Assembly: GCA_937952085.1 (NCBI GenBank)
Contig: CALFYQ010000458.1
Coordinates: 1 to 12,495 of the forward strand
Reading direction: 5' to 3'
DNA: 12,495 nt
Origin: an uncultured Paracoccaceae bacterium
GTDB lineage: Bacteria; Pseudomonadota; Alphaproteobacteria; Rhodobacterales; Rhodobacteraceae
In this document: one piece after another, positions 1 to 6,352 of the stretch
Position numbering within the stretch: the stretch's first letter is position 1
How the letters are laid out: each line of letters opens with the position of its first letter
Notes under the pieces: generated by a model
Told to the model about the DNA's origin: nothing
Seen by the model: only the letters and a program-made list of their open reading frames with translations
Databases searched by the model: none
Program-made: the position numbers and the translations under genes

Positions 1-417
1 CACCAGCACCACCATGTTCCAGCAGCCCGGGAAGCCCTGGAAGCTGGCGTCCTTCGTCTTCATCCTCGTGTCGGCGAAATAGATCGCGCCGGTGACGATG
101 ATGATCGCCGCGGCCGGGATCGCCAGCGGGTAGTACATCGTCCCCGAGGTGACGAGCGCCACCGCCGGGATGAAGACATAGGTGAGATAGTCCACGATCA
201 GGTCGAGCACTACGCCGGACCAGCGGGCGGCGCGCTTCGTCACCTCCAGCCGGCGGGCGAGGGGGCCGTCGATCCCGTCGACGATCAGCGCGCCGCCGAG
301 CCAGCCGAACATCTCCGCCCAGCGACCGTCCATCGCCGCGAGCATCGCCATGAAGGCGAGAAACGCCCCCGAGGCGGTGAGGAGATGCACCGAGAATGCG
401 AGCAGCCGGGCCGTCAT
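1..417 (-). CDS. pcs: Phosphatidylcholine synthase, N-terminal 139 residues (gene runs off the left edge)
   Basis: Pcs makes phosphatidylcholine in one step from CDP-diacylglycerol and free choline in the inner membrane. The translation carries the Pcs form of the CDP-alcohol phosphotransferase motif: D50-G51-x2-A54-R55-x12-G68-x3-D72-x3-D76. The 12-residue spacer is longer than the 8 of the general motif, and this separates Pcs from PgsA and PssA. The N-terminus (HLLTASGAF), the DGIDGPLARR block, LDLIVDYLTYVF and the FQGFPGCWN segment near residues 126-134 all fit Pcs. Hydrophobic stretches lie near residues 8-28, 36-48, 78-92 and 97-115. The start is the ATG at 417, preceded on its strand by AGGA about 7 nt away. 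About 100 residues of the C-terminus are missing because the window begins inside the gene. It diverges from the amidotransferase gene at 516. Function is inferred from the motif and is fairly secure. Confidence 0.9.
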   Translation of the reverse strand, partial: MTARLLAFSVHLLTASGAFLAFMAMLAAMDGRWAEMFGWLGGALIVDGIDGPLARRLEVTKRAARWSGVVLDLIVDYLTYVFIPAVALVTSGTMYYPLAIPAAAIIIVTGAIYFADTRMKTKDASFQGFPGCWNMVVLV

Positions 418-515
418 GAACCCGTCCTAAGGCCTTGCGCGGCGCGAGGCCAGCGCCGCTTGCCAAGCCCCGCCCCGGCTTGCACCAAAAGCGGGGAAAC
501 GGACGGGGGCGACCC
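418..515. promoter_or_regulatory. Divergent intergenic region pcs / amidotransferase with a dyad at 431-451
   Basis: This 98-bp gap separates two divergent starts, so both promoters should lie here or in the gene ends. At 431-451 there is a near-perfect dyad: 431-439 pairs with 443-451 as nine base pairs, one of them a G-T wobble, around a CGG centre. It sits 14-34 nt upstream of the pcs start. It could be a protein-binding dyad or a small leader hairpin, and the sequence cannot decide which. I see no convincing -35/-10 pair. Confidence 0.35.
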
Positions 516-1229
516 ATGCGAATCGCGATCCTCAACGTCTCGACCGACGATGCGCCCTATGCGCGGCGCCACCCCGACGACGGCGCGCGCTTCGCGGCGC
601 TGATGCGGAGCGCGCGGCCGGATTGGGACTTCCCGATCCATCGGTCCTTCGAGGGCGACTTTCCGGCGGGCCCGGGCGCGGCGGACGGGTTCCTCGTCAC
701 CGGCAGCCCGACCTCGGTGAACGACGATCTCCCTTGGGTTCACCGCCTGATGGATTTCATCCGCGCGGCGGAGGCGGCGCGGGCGCCGCTGTTCGGGGCC
801 TGTTTCGGCCATCAGGCGGCGGCGAAGGCGCTCGGCGGCGCGGTCGGGCCCAATCCCGGCGGCTGCATGCTGGGGATGGTCGAGACGGAATTCTTCGCGC
901 CGCGCGGGTGGATGGCGCCGTTTCAGCCGCGGCTGCGGCTCCACTGCGGCAATTACGAGCAGGTGACGCGCCTGCCCGAGGCGGCGGAGACGGTCGGCCG
1001 GGCGGAGGGCTGCCCGGTCGCCGCCTTCGCGATCGGCGATCATGTCTTCACCACGCAGTTCCACCCGGACATGCCGCGCGGCTATGTCGAGGAGATGATC
1101 GCCTTCATGGAGCCGAACGAGCCGGCCGGGACCATCGCCCGGGCGCGGGCCTCGCTGGCCGGGCCGGACGAGGCGGCGCGGATGGCCGAGTGGATGGCGC
1201 GTTTCTGGGAGCAGGGCAGGCGCGCGTGA
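516..1229 (+). CDS. Class I (GuaA-like) glutamine amidotransferase domain protein
   Basis: A stand-alone class I glutamine amidotransferase domain of 237 residues. It is expected to hydrolyse the amide of glutamine or a gamma-glutamyl compound in the cytoplasm. The nucleophile elbow GACFGHQ places the catalytic Cys at residue 96. QFHPD near residues 181-185 supplies the catalytic His183. The third triad position, usually Glu in HPE, is Asp185 here. VTGSPTSVNDD (61-71) matches the oxyanion-side glycine region of GMP-synthase-like amidotransferases. The ATG at 516 is chosen because the family begins with a beta strand like MRIAILNV. An in-frame ATG at 435 would add 27 Arg/Pro-rich residues that do not look like family sequence. 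The ribosome site is weak (GGGGG at 505-509). The gene lies 67 bp before a class III aminotransferase on the same strand. Some proteobacterial polyamine-catabolism clusters pair a gamma-glutamyl hydrolase with such an aminotransferase, but this protein is not clearly PuuD. The physiological substrate is unknown. Confidence 0.8.
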   Translation: MRIAILNVSTDDAPYARRHPDDGARFAALMRSARPDWDFPIHRSFEGDFPAGPGAADGFLVTGSPTSVNDDLPWVHRLMDFIRAAEAARAPLFGACFGHQAAAKALGGAVGPNPGGCMLGMVETEFFAPRGWMAPFQPRLRLHCGNYEQVTRLPEAAETVGRAEGCPVAAFAIGDHVFTTQFHPDMPRGYVEEMIAFMEPNEPAGTIARARASLAGPDEAARMAEWMARFWEQGRRA

Positions 1230-1296
1230 GCGTCGCCTTGCGATTTCCGGCGGAACGGCGCTCTACTCCGCGCGAAGCGATCCAAGGAGACCGGAA

Positions 1297-2691
1297 ATGC
1301 CGATGGACGGCGCGCCCCTCACCAATGCACAGGCCCGCGATGTCGAGGCGCTGCTGCATCCCTACACGAACGCGGTGCAGCACCGGAAGGTCGGCCCGCA
1401 TGTGATCGAATCGGGCGAGGGCGTCTACGTCTACGACGAATCGGGCAAGCGCTTCGTGGAGGGCATGGCCGGCCTCTGGTGCGCCGGCCTCGGCTTCGGC
1501 GACGCCGAACTGATCGACGCCGCGAAGGAGCAGTTCGGCAAGCTGCCCTATTACCACCTCTTCGGCGGCCGCTCCTTCGAGCCGGCCATCGAACTCGCCG
1601 AGAAGATCAAGGAGCTGGCGCCCTTCCCGATCTCGAAGGTGATCTACCAGTCCTCCGGCTCCGAGGCGAACGACACGCAGGTCAAGCTCGCCTGGTATTA
1701 CAACAACGCCCGCGGCAAGCCTGAGAAGAAGAAGATCATCTCCCGCATCCGCGGCTACCATGGCGTCACCATCGTCTCGGCCTCGCTGACCGGGCTCCCG
1801 TACAATCACAAGGGCTTCGACCTTCCGGTCGACCGCATCCGTCACACCGCCACGCCGCATTTCTGGCGCGAGGCGCGCGACGGCGAGACGGAGGCGGAGT
1901 TCTCGACCCGGCTCGCGAACGAGCTGGAGGAGCTGATCCTGAAGGAGGGGCCGGACACGGTCGCCGCGTTCATCGCCGAGCCGGTGATGGGCGCCGGCGG
2001 CGTCATCGTGCCGCCGAAGAGCTATTTCCCGAAGATCGCCGACGTGCTCGAGAAATACGACATCCTCTTCATCGACGACGAGGTGATCTGCGGTTTCGGG
2101 CGGACCGGGAACTGGTTCGGGGCGGAGACCCTCGGCATGCGGCCGACCTCGATGTCGATGGCCAAGCAGCTCACCGCCGCCTATGCGCCGCTCTCCGCCG
2201 TCGGCATCAATTCCGACATGGCCGAGGCGATCGAGGCCTATTCGGGTGAGATCGGCACGCTCGGCCACGGCTTCACCTATGGCGGCCACCCGCTCGGCTG
2301 CGCGGTCGGCGTGAAGGCGATCGAACTCTACCAGAAGCGCGACATCGTCGGCCATGTCCGCAAGATGGCGCCGCTCTTCGAGACGAAGCTGAAGGCGCTC
2401 GAAGGCCACCCGCTGGTCGGCGAGGCGCGCTGCGTCGGGCTGATGGGCGGGCTCGAGCTTTCGCCGGACAAGGCCAAGGCCGCGCCCTTCGCCCAGCCCG
2501 GCAAGGTCGGCGTCTACCTGATGAACGAGGTGCTGAAGCGCGGCGTCATCACCCGGGCGATCGGCGACACGCTGGCCTTCTGCCCGCCGATGATCATCAA
2601 CGAGGGCGAGATCGAGGAGATGTTCGCGCCGCTCGAAGCCTCGCTCGACGCGACCCACGCCTGGGCCAAGGCCGAGGGCCATCTCGGCTGA
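1297..2691 (+). CDS. Class III pyridoxal-phosphate aminotransferase (omega-amino acid / diamine type)
   Basis: A fold-type I PLP enzyme of 464 residues, the usual length for omega-transaminases that move an amino group from a terminal amine (putrescine, beta-alanine, taurine or similar) to pyruvate or another keto acid. Visible features are the SSGSEAND phosphate-binding loop (119-126), the YHG motif (154-156) that stacks on the cofactor, Glu228 in AEPV, the Asp261-Glu262-Val263 motif that contacts the pyridine nitrogen, and the Schiff-base lysine Lys290 in MAKQLTAAYAPLS. Arg420 in ITRAIGDT is at the position of the substrate-switching arginine of omega-transaminases. The N-terminal HPYTNAVQH and LWCAGLGFG segments resemble the SpuC/omega-transaminase group and proteins often annotated 'aspartate aminotransferase family'. 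The start ATG has AAGGAGA at 1284-1290, 6 nt upstream. It is probably in one operon with the amidotransferase. The substrate cannot be told from sequence. Confidence 0.88.
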   Translation: MPMDGAPLTNAQARDVEALLHPYTNAVQHRKVGPHVIESGEGVYVYDESGKRFVEGMAGLWCAGLGFGDAELIDAAKEQFGKLPYYHLFGGRSFEPAIELAEKIKELAPFPISKVIYQSSGSEANDTQVKLAWYYNNARGKPEKKKIISRIRGYHGVTIVSASLTGLPYNHKGFDLPVDRIRHTATPHFWREARDGETEAEFSTRLANELEELILKEGPDTVAAFIAEPVMGAGGVIVPPKSYFPKIADVLEKYDILFIDDEVICGFGRTGNWFGAETLGMRPTSMSMAKQLTAAYAPLSAVGINSDMAEAIEAYSGEIGTLGHGFTYGGHPLGCAVGVKAIELYQKRDIVGHVRKMAPLFETKLKALEGHPLVGEARCVGLMGGLELSPDKAKAAPFAQPGKVGVYLMNEVLKRGVITRAIGDTLAFCPPMIINEGEIEEMFAPLEASLDATHAWAKAEGHLG

Positions 2692-2703
2692 GGCGCGGCC
2701 GGG

Positions 2704-3084
2704 TCAGGGCGCGGGCGGAAAGGTCAGCGCCTCGACCCGGTTGCCGTCCGGGTCGCGGATGAAGGCCCCGAAATAGGTCGTCAGCGCGGCGCGCCGGAGC
2801 CCCGGCGCGCCGTCCGAGTCTCCGCCCGCCGTTTCGGCGGCGTCATGGAAGGCGCGCACCGCGCCCTCGTCCGCCGCGCGGAGGCAGACATGCGCGCCGG
2901 AGCCGGGCGGGACAGGCGCCATCCCCTCCCTCAGGTTCAGCCAGAACTCGGGGTATCGCTTGCCGTAGCCGGCCGCGGCTGGAAGCGTGATCATCCGCGT
3001 GTAGCCGAGCGGGCCAAGCGCCCGGTCATAGAAGGCCGTGGCGCGGGAGAGGTCGGAGACGGCGACGGAAACGTGGTCGATCAT
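2704..3084 (-). CDS. VOC-superfamily (glyoxalase/bleomycin-resistance fold) protein
   Basis: A single-module VOC protein of 126 residues. It opens with MIDHVSVAVSDLSRATAFYD, the first beta-alpha unit of the fold, and ends with the classic FIRDPDGNRVEALTF strand. Candidate metal ligands are His4, His65 (in GAHVCLRA) and Glu118. This is the usual His/His/Glu set, contributed across the dimer in glyoxalase-like proteins. The class covers lyases, epimerases, dioxygenases and antibiotic-binding proteins, and I cannot assign a reaction. The start at 3084 is fixed by the family N-terminus and a strong upstream GGGGGAGAA. A much longer open frame upstream has no homology-like sequence and is ignored. 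The gene converges on the aminotransferase with only 12 bp between stops and diverges from the dehydrogenase gene, sharing an identical ribosome-site sequence with it. A joint role with that dehydrogenase is possible but unproven. Confidence 0.82.
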   Translation of the reverse strand: MIDHVSVAVSDLSRATAFYDRALGPLGYTRMITLPAAAGYGKRYPEFWLNLREGMAPVPPGSGAHVCLRAADEGAVRAFHDAAETAGGDSDGAPGLRRAALTTYFGAFIRDPDGNRVEALTFPPAP

Positions 3085-3193
3085 GGCGGTTCTCCCCCCG
3101 GTGCTCTGCCGCCAGCCTGCCACGAGACGCCGCTTGGCGCGACGCTGGCGCGGAAACCGGCCGGGCGATAGGCTGCAGGCCGGGAGAACCGTC
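3085..3193. promoter_or_regulatory. Divergent region with identical mirrored ribosome-binding leaders
   Basis: This 109-bp gap lies between two divergent start codons. Reading outward in each direction, the last bases before ATG are GGGAGAACCG plus two more (CC toward the VOC gene, TC toward the dehydrogenase). On the map this is a perfect 10-bp inverted repeat, 3087-3096 against 3182-3191. Each arm contains the Shine-Dalgarno of its own gene (GGGAGAA, about 5-6 nt before ATG). Promoters for both genes should lie between the arms, but I cannot pick -35/-10 boxes with confidence. Confidence 0.5.
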
Positions 3194-4336
3194 ATGAAAC
3201 AGGGTCGCGTCGCCTTCGGCCGGCAGGAGGAGATCGTCTTCGGCCGCCCCGCCGCGGAGGCCGCGGCGGAGATCGTCGAGCGCCTCGACGCGCGGCGCGT
3301 GTTCCTGCTCGCCTCCGGCACGCTCAACCGCGAGACGGGGCTGGTCCGCGCGGTGATCGACGCGCTCGGCTTCCGCTTCGCCGGGCTTTTCGACCGGATG
3401 CCGGCGCACACGCCGCGGACCGCCTGCCTCGCCGCCGCCGGCGAAGCGCGCGATGCGGGCGCCGACCTTCTCCTCACCTTCGGCGGCGGCTCGGTGACGG
3501 ATGCGGCCAAGGCCGTCTCCCTCCTTCTCGCCAACGAGATCGACGAGGCGGCGGAGATGGACCGGCTGCGGAACGCGGCGGAACTGCGGCCGCCTGCGGT
3601 TCGGCAGGTCTCGATTCCGACCACGCTCTCGGCCGGAGAATTCTCCGCGCTCTGCGGCGTCACCGACGAGCGGACGATGGCGAAGGAGCTGTTCACCCAT
3701 CCGCTCATCATCCCCCGCGCGGTGATCCTCGACCCGGCGGCGACGCTGCCGACGCCGGAATGGCTGTTCCTTTCGACCGGGGTGCGGGCGCTCGACCATT
3801 GCGCGGAAGGCGTCGCCAGCCTCGAAGGCCACGCCTATGGCGACGCGCAGGGCGAGAAGGGCCTCGCGCTCCTCGCCCGCGGGTTGGCCGGCGCGAAGCG
3901 GGACGGCGCCGATCTCGAGGCGCGCCTCGACTGCCTGATGGGCGCCTGGCTCTCGATGGGGCCGCTCGCCTCCGGCGTGCCGATGGGGGCGAGCCACGGG
4001 ATCGGTTACGTGCTCGGCGCACGGCACGGCGTGCCGCACGGGCACACCTCCTGCGTGATGCTGCCGGCGGTGATGCGCTGGAACCGCCCCGCCAATGCGG
4101 AGCGGCAGGCCCGTGTCGCCGCGGCGCTCGGGCGGACGGACGGGGACGCCTCGGCGGCGCTCGCCGATCTCATCGCCGGCATCGGCATGCCACGGACGCT
4201 TCGCGACGTGGGCGTCACGGAGGCGGATTTTGGCGCCATCGCGGAGGGCGCGATGAGGACGCCCTGGGTGCCGCGGAACCCGCGGCCGATCCGCGGCCCG
4301 GCCGATGTGCGGGAGATCCTGGCGCTGGCGGCTTAA
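3194..4336 (+). CDS. Iron-type alcohol dehydrogenase family protein, maleylacetate-reductase-like
   Basis: A 380-residue NAD(P)-dependent oxidoreductase of the iron-containing (group III) alcohol dehydrogenase fold, close to the family's usual length. The nucleotide-binding signature GGGSVTD is at 97-103 and IPTTLSAGEFS at 141-151. The metal region is recognisable but altered. The helix that normally reads G-x-D-A-L-x-H-A-x-E reads TGVRALDHCAE (195-205), so the usual ligand Asp is Arg198 and a different Asp (201) sits next to His202. The later His ligands are present as His268 (ASHGIGY) and His282 (VPHGH). Replacement of that Asp also occurs in maleylacetate reductases, which often carry Asn there, hence the comparison. 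No ring-cleavage dioxygenase or other aromatic-pathway gene is visible nearby, so a maleylacetate role is not supported by context. The start at 3194 is set by GGGAGAA upstream and by the family N-terminus. The substrate is unknown. Confidence 0.78.
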   Translation: MKQGRVAFGRQEEIVFGRPAAEAAAEIVERLDARRVFLLASGTLNRETGLVRAVIDALGFRFAGLFDRMPAHTPRTACLAAAGEARDAGADLLLTFGGGSVTDAAKAVSLLLANEIDEAAEMDRLRNAAELRPPAVRQVSIPTTLSAGEFSALCGVTDERTMAKELFTHPLIIPRAVILDPAATLPTPEWLFLSTGVRALDHCAEGVASLEGHAYGDAQGEKGLALLARGLAGAKRDGADLEARLDCLMGAWLSMGPLASGVPMGASHGIGYVLGARHGVPHGHTSCVMLPAVMRWNRPANAERQARVAAALGRTDGDASAALADLIAGIGMPRTLRDVGVTEADFGAIAEGAMRTPWVPRNPRPIRGPADVREILALAA

Positions 4337-4675
4337 GGCCGGGTTTCGTGACGAGGCCGCAAATCGTTCGAGCGACGCGGCAAGGGACGCGAACGCCCCT
4401 GGGTGGGCGCTCGATCCGATTGTCTCAGGCGCTTTATGACGTCGCCCCGACCAACTGTCGTTCCGCTTGTGACCGCCGGGGAGCGCCCGCCCGCGGGGAG
4501 GGGCGGGCGCGGCCCGCGCTTGTCGCACGGGCCGGGAGGGGTGGAGAGGGCTCGGGGCGATACGGCCACCGTTTCGGTCGTGGTGACCGCAGAGGCTTAG
4601 TGCTCCGGCCCCGCAATCGGCCGCTGTATCCCTGTCGAAACCTTCGGGGATTGCTCGGGACGAGCCGCGTATCCC
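4337..4675. other. Intergenic region (339 bp) between convergent genes, containing hairpins
   Basis: No coding sequence is supported here; the short open frames are Arg-rich shadows. A weak 5-bp hairpin lies at 4394-4409 (CGCCC with GGGCG, 6-nt loop). The main structure is the two-hairpin element at 4483-4531, listed separately. Because the dehydrogenase (+) and the MarR gene (-) both run into this gap, the hairpins could end transcription from both sides, but no U-tract follows any of them. GCAATC and GATTGC near 4615 and 4650 form a widely spaced 6-bp inverted repeat of doubtful meaning. Confidence 0.6.
4483..4531. repeat. Two-hairpin intergenic repeat, copy A
   Basis: The first hairpin is a perfect 10-bp stem, GCGCCCGCCC (4483-4492) with GGGCGGGCGC (4501-4510), around an 8-nt loop. 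One base later a second hairpin forms from 4512-4519 and 4525-4532 around a TTGTC loop, with one C-A mismatch (4517/4527). The 49 bases match copy B at 9079-9127 at 43 positions without gaps, and both structures recur there. This suggests a member of a dispersed, structured intergenic repeat family (REP-like or terminator-like). The family cannot be named from the sequence alone. Confidence 0.6.
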
Positions 4676-5146
4676 TCAATCCGCCGCCGCGCCGGCGGAC
4701 GGAGCGGCGTCCTCCAGCCGCTCGGCCACGGTGCGAAGATCGGTAAGAAGGTCGAGGAGAAGCGCCATCCGCTCTTCGCCGAAGGCCTGCTCCAGGTCCC
4801 GGTAGATCGCCTCCGAGGTTCCCGCCATCTCGTCGTAGAGCGCGCGGCCCGCTTCGGTGAGGCGGACGACGCGGCGTCGTGCGTCGGCCGCAGGGGCGGG
4901 CTCGATCAGGCCCCGCTCCTCCAGCGCCCGGAAGATCCGGGTGAGAGAGGGCGCGAGGATCGCGCAGCGATCCGCCAGCGCCGCCTGGTCGAGCGGGCCG
5001 GAATCCGCCAGCGCGCGGATCACCCGCCATTGCGGCAGGGTCAGGCCGTGCGCGTCCACATGCGGCTTGAAGCGCCGCATCGTCGCCTCCCGCGCGCGGA
5101 GGAGGGCGATGGGCAGCGCCCTCTCATAGCCCCGGAGCCGCGCCAT
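4676..5146 (-). CDS. MarR-family transcriptional regulator, HpaR-like
   Basis: A 156-residue winged helix-turn-helix repressor type. The N-terminal LPIALLRAREATMRRFKPHVDAHGLTLPQWRVIRAL closely resembles HpaR, regulator of homoprotocatechuate degradation operons in enterobacteria. The recognition helix is around residues 62-79 (AILAPSLTRIFRALEERGL), and the wing carries the typical D-A-R-R-R stretch (88-92) before VVRLTEAG. HpaR-type proteins commonly release DNA on binding phenolic acids, but no aromatic degradation genes are seen nearby, so the inducer is open. The start at 5146 fits the family N-terminus; its ribosome site is weak (GAAAG). Only 3 bp separate it from the stop of the envelope-protein gene upstream, so the two are probably co-transcribed and may be translationally coupled. 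If it autoregulates, the promoter would lie near 6353-6454. It could also act on genes outside the window. Confidence 0.85.
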   Translation of the reverse strand: MARLRGYERALPIALLRAREATMRRFKPHVDAHGLTLPQWRVIRALADSGPLDQAALADRCAILAPSLTRIFRALEERGLIEPAPAADARRRVVRLTEAGRALYDEMAGTSEAIYRDLEQAFGEERMALLLDLLTDLRTVAERLEDAAPSAGAAAD

Positions 5147-5149
5147 CTT

Positions 5150-6352
5150 TCAGCGCCGGAGCATGAGGCGCGGCGCGCCGTCGACGCCGAGCAATAGGAC
5201 CGCGCCGTCCGGCGCGACGTCGAAACCGGCGACCTCGCCGAGCGCGGCGAAAAGCCGGCCCTCCGCCGCCATCGCCTCGCCGGCGCAGGCCATCCTGGTC
5301 GAGACGATTTCGCCGAAGCCGAGGCCCTCGCCGGTGAGGCGATAGCCGGCGCGCCAGGCGTTGCAGCCGCTCCGGCCGCCGGCCGCGCCGCCCGTCCGGA
5401 AGGCGAGCGTCGCGCCCTCGATCCCCTCGACGCGCCATTCGCCGAGGAGGAGGGAGAGCGGGGCGCCGCCGCAACCGAGGAGGCGGCGGCCGCCTGTCTC
5501 GATCTCGACCGTGGCGGGGTGGGGCATGCCGGTGGCGTCGTCATGGCAGAGCCGGTCCTCGATCCGCGCGACCATGTCGAGCGGGCCGGAGACGAGGATC
5601 GTCGCCGCGCCGTCCCGGCCGGGCGGCGGCAGCGGGCCTTCGCGCCGCACCGCGCCATAATCGAGCGTCAGCGCGGCGCGGCCCTCGCCGACTTCGAGGC
5701 TCCAGCCGGGCTCGTTGCCGCCGGCGCGGAACTCCGGCGCCTGGATCGTCGGCGCCAGCCGGCATTCCGGCAGTTCCTCTCCGGCGAGGGAGACCATGGC
5801 GGTCTCGCCCTTGGTCCAGAGCCAGGTGTCCGCATCGTCCGCGCGCGCGCTCTTCGCGCCCGAGCCGGCCGGAGCCGGGGCGAAGACATGGCGGGCGCCC
5901 CGCGCCTCCATCGCCACAGCGCCGTCGAGGACGCCGACCAGAACCTCCTCCGGGCCGCAGCGGAGGCGGCTGACGAAGCGCATCGGGACGAAGGGCGAAA
6001 GGCGCGCGGCGCCGAGATCGAGATCGGTCGCGCCGGGCGGGATCGCGATAGCCTCCGAGCGCCATCGCGTCTCGCCGTCGATCTCGATCGCGGCGCGGAG
6101 CGCGCCGCCGGCCTCGGGCGCGGCGAGCGCGAAGGGGAGGGGGGCGTCGCGCCCGGCTGCGCGCACGCCGCTTTCGGCGAAGAGAGCGCCGGAAGCGTCC
6201 CGCAACTCGACGCGGAGGAAGGCGTCCTCGGGGAGGGCCGCGCATTCGTCGCAGGCGGCTTCGCCGGTGACGGTCCGCGCGGGCTCGGCCGCCGCGGCGG
6301 CGGCGGCGAGGCAGGCCGCGAGGGCGGCCGGTGCGAGGCGGGGCAGGATCAT
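5150..6352 (-). CDS. Secreted multidomain envelope protein (YbaY-like, MliC-like, COG3650-like and META/HslJ-like domains)
   Basis: A 400-residue exported protein. Residues 1-22 form a signal peptide ending in an alanine run before EPARTV. Four regions follow. (1) About 26-118, YbaY-like beta sandwich (VTGEAACDECAAL, AFLRVELRDASG). (2) About 128-198, MliC-like: LRCG (Cys132), SGAKSA, TWLWTKGETAMVSL and PECR (Cys197), the pattern of C-type lysozyme inhibitors with a likely Cys132-Cys197 disulfide. (3) About 206-296, COG3650-like, with FRAGGNEPGWSLEV and a CHDDATGMPHP...GCGG pattern (Cys269, Cys294). (4) About 302-400, META/HslJ-like: GEWRVEGI, SGCNAWRAGY (Cys330), STRMACAGEAMAAE (Cys356). In other bacteria these domains occur as separate lipoproteins linked to envelope stress and lysozyme resistance; a protective role here is inferred. 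The start at 6352 has CGGAGG about 6 nt upstream. A Met 9 codons earlier would make LAAC a possible lipobox. Domain names come from motif recognition without a search. Confidence 0.75.
   Translation of the reverse strand: MILPRLAPAALAACLAAAAAAAEPARTVTGEAACDECAALPEDAFLRVELRDASGALFAESGVRAAGRDAPLPFALAAPEAGGALRAAIEIDGETRWRSEAIAIPPGATDLDLGAARLSPFVPMRFVSRLRCGPEEVLVGVLDGAVAMEARGARHVFAPAPAGSGAKSARADDADTWLWTKGETAMVSLAGEELPECRLAPTIQAPEFRAGGNEPGWSLEVGEGRAALTLDYGAVRREGPLPPPGRDGAATILVSGPLDMVARIEDRLCHDDATGMPHPATVEIETGGRRLLGCGGAPLSLLLGEWRVEGIEGATLAFRTGGAAGGRSGCNAWRAGYRLTGEGLGFGEIVSTRMACAGEAMAAEGRLFAALGEVAGFDVAPDGAVLLLGVDGAPRLMLRR

Noticed and set aside
435..515. Upstream ATG giving a 264-residue amidotransferase
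   Set aside because: The extra 27 residues are Arg/Pro/Gly-rich and precede a normal family N-terminus at 516; they also read through the pcs/amidotransferase promoter gap.
1105..2682. A 525-residue minus-strand open frame
   Set aside because: It is antisense to the class III aminotransferase, which carries all the expected catalytic motifs.
3194..4336. Calling the dehydrogenase a maleylacetate reductase in an aromatic degradation locus together with the HpaR-like regulator
   Set aside because: No ring-cleavage dioxygenase, hydroxylase or ring-cleavage-product hydrolase is present, and the two genes are convergent and separate. The family resemblance alone is not enough.
4483..4531. Reading the two-hairpin repeat as a CRISPR repeat
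   Set aside because: The copies are 4.6 kb apart, with no array, no regular spacers and no cas genes.
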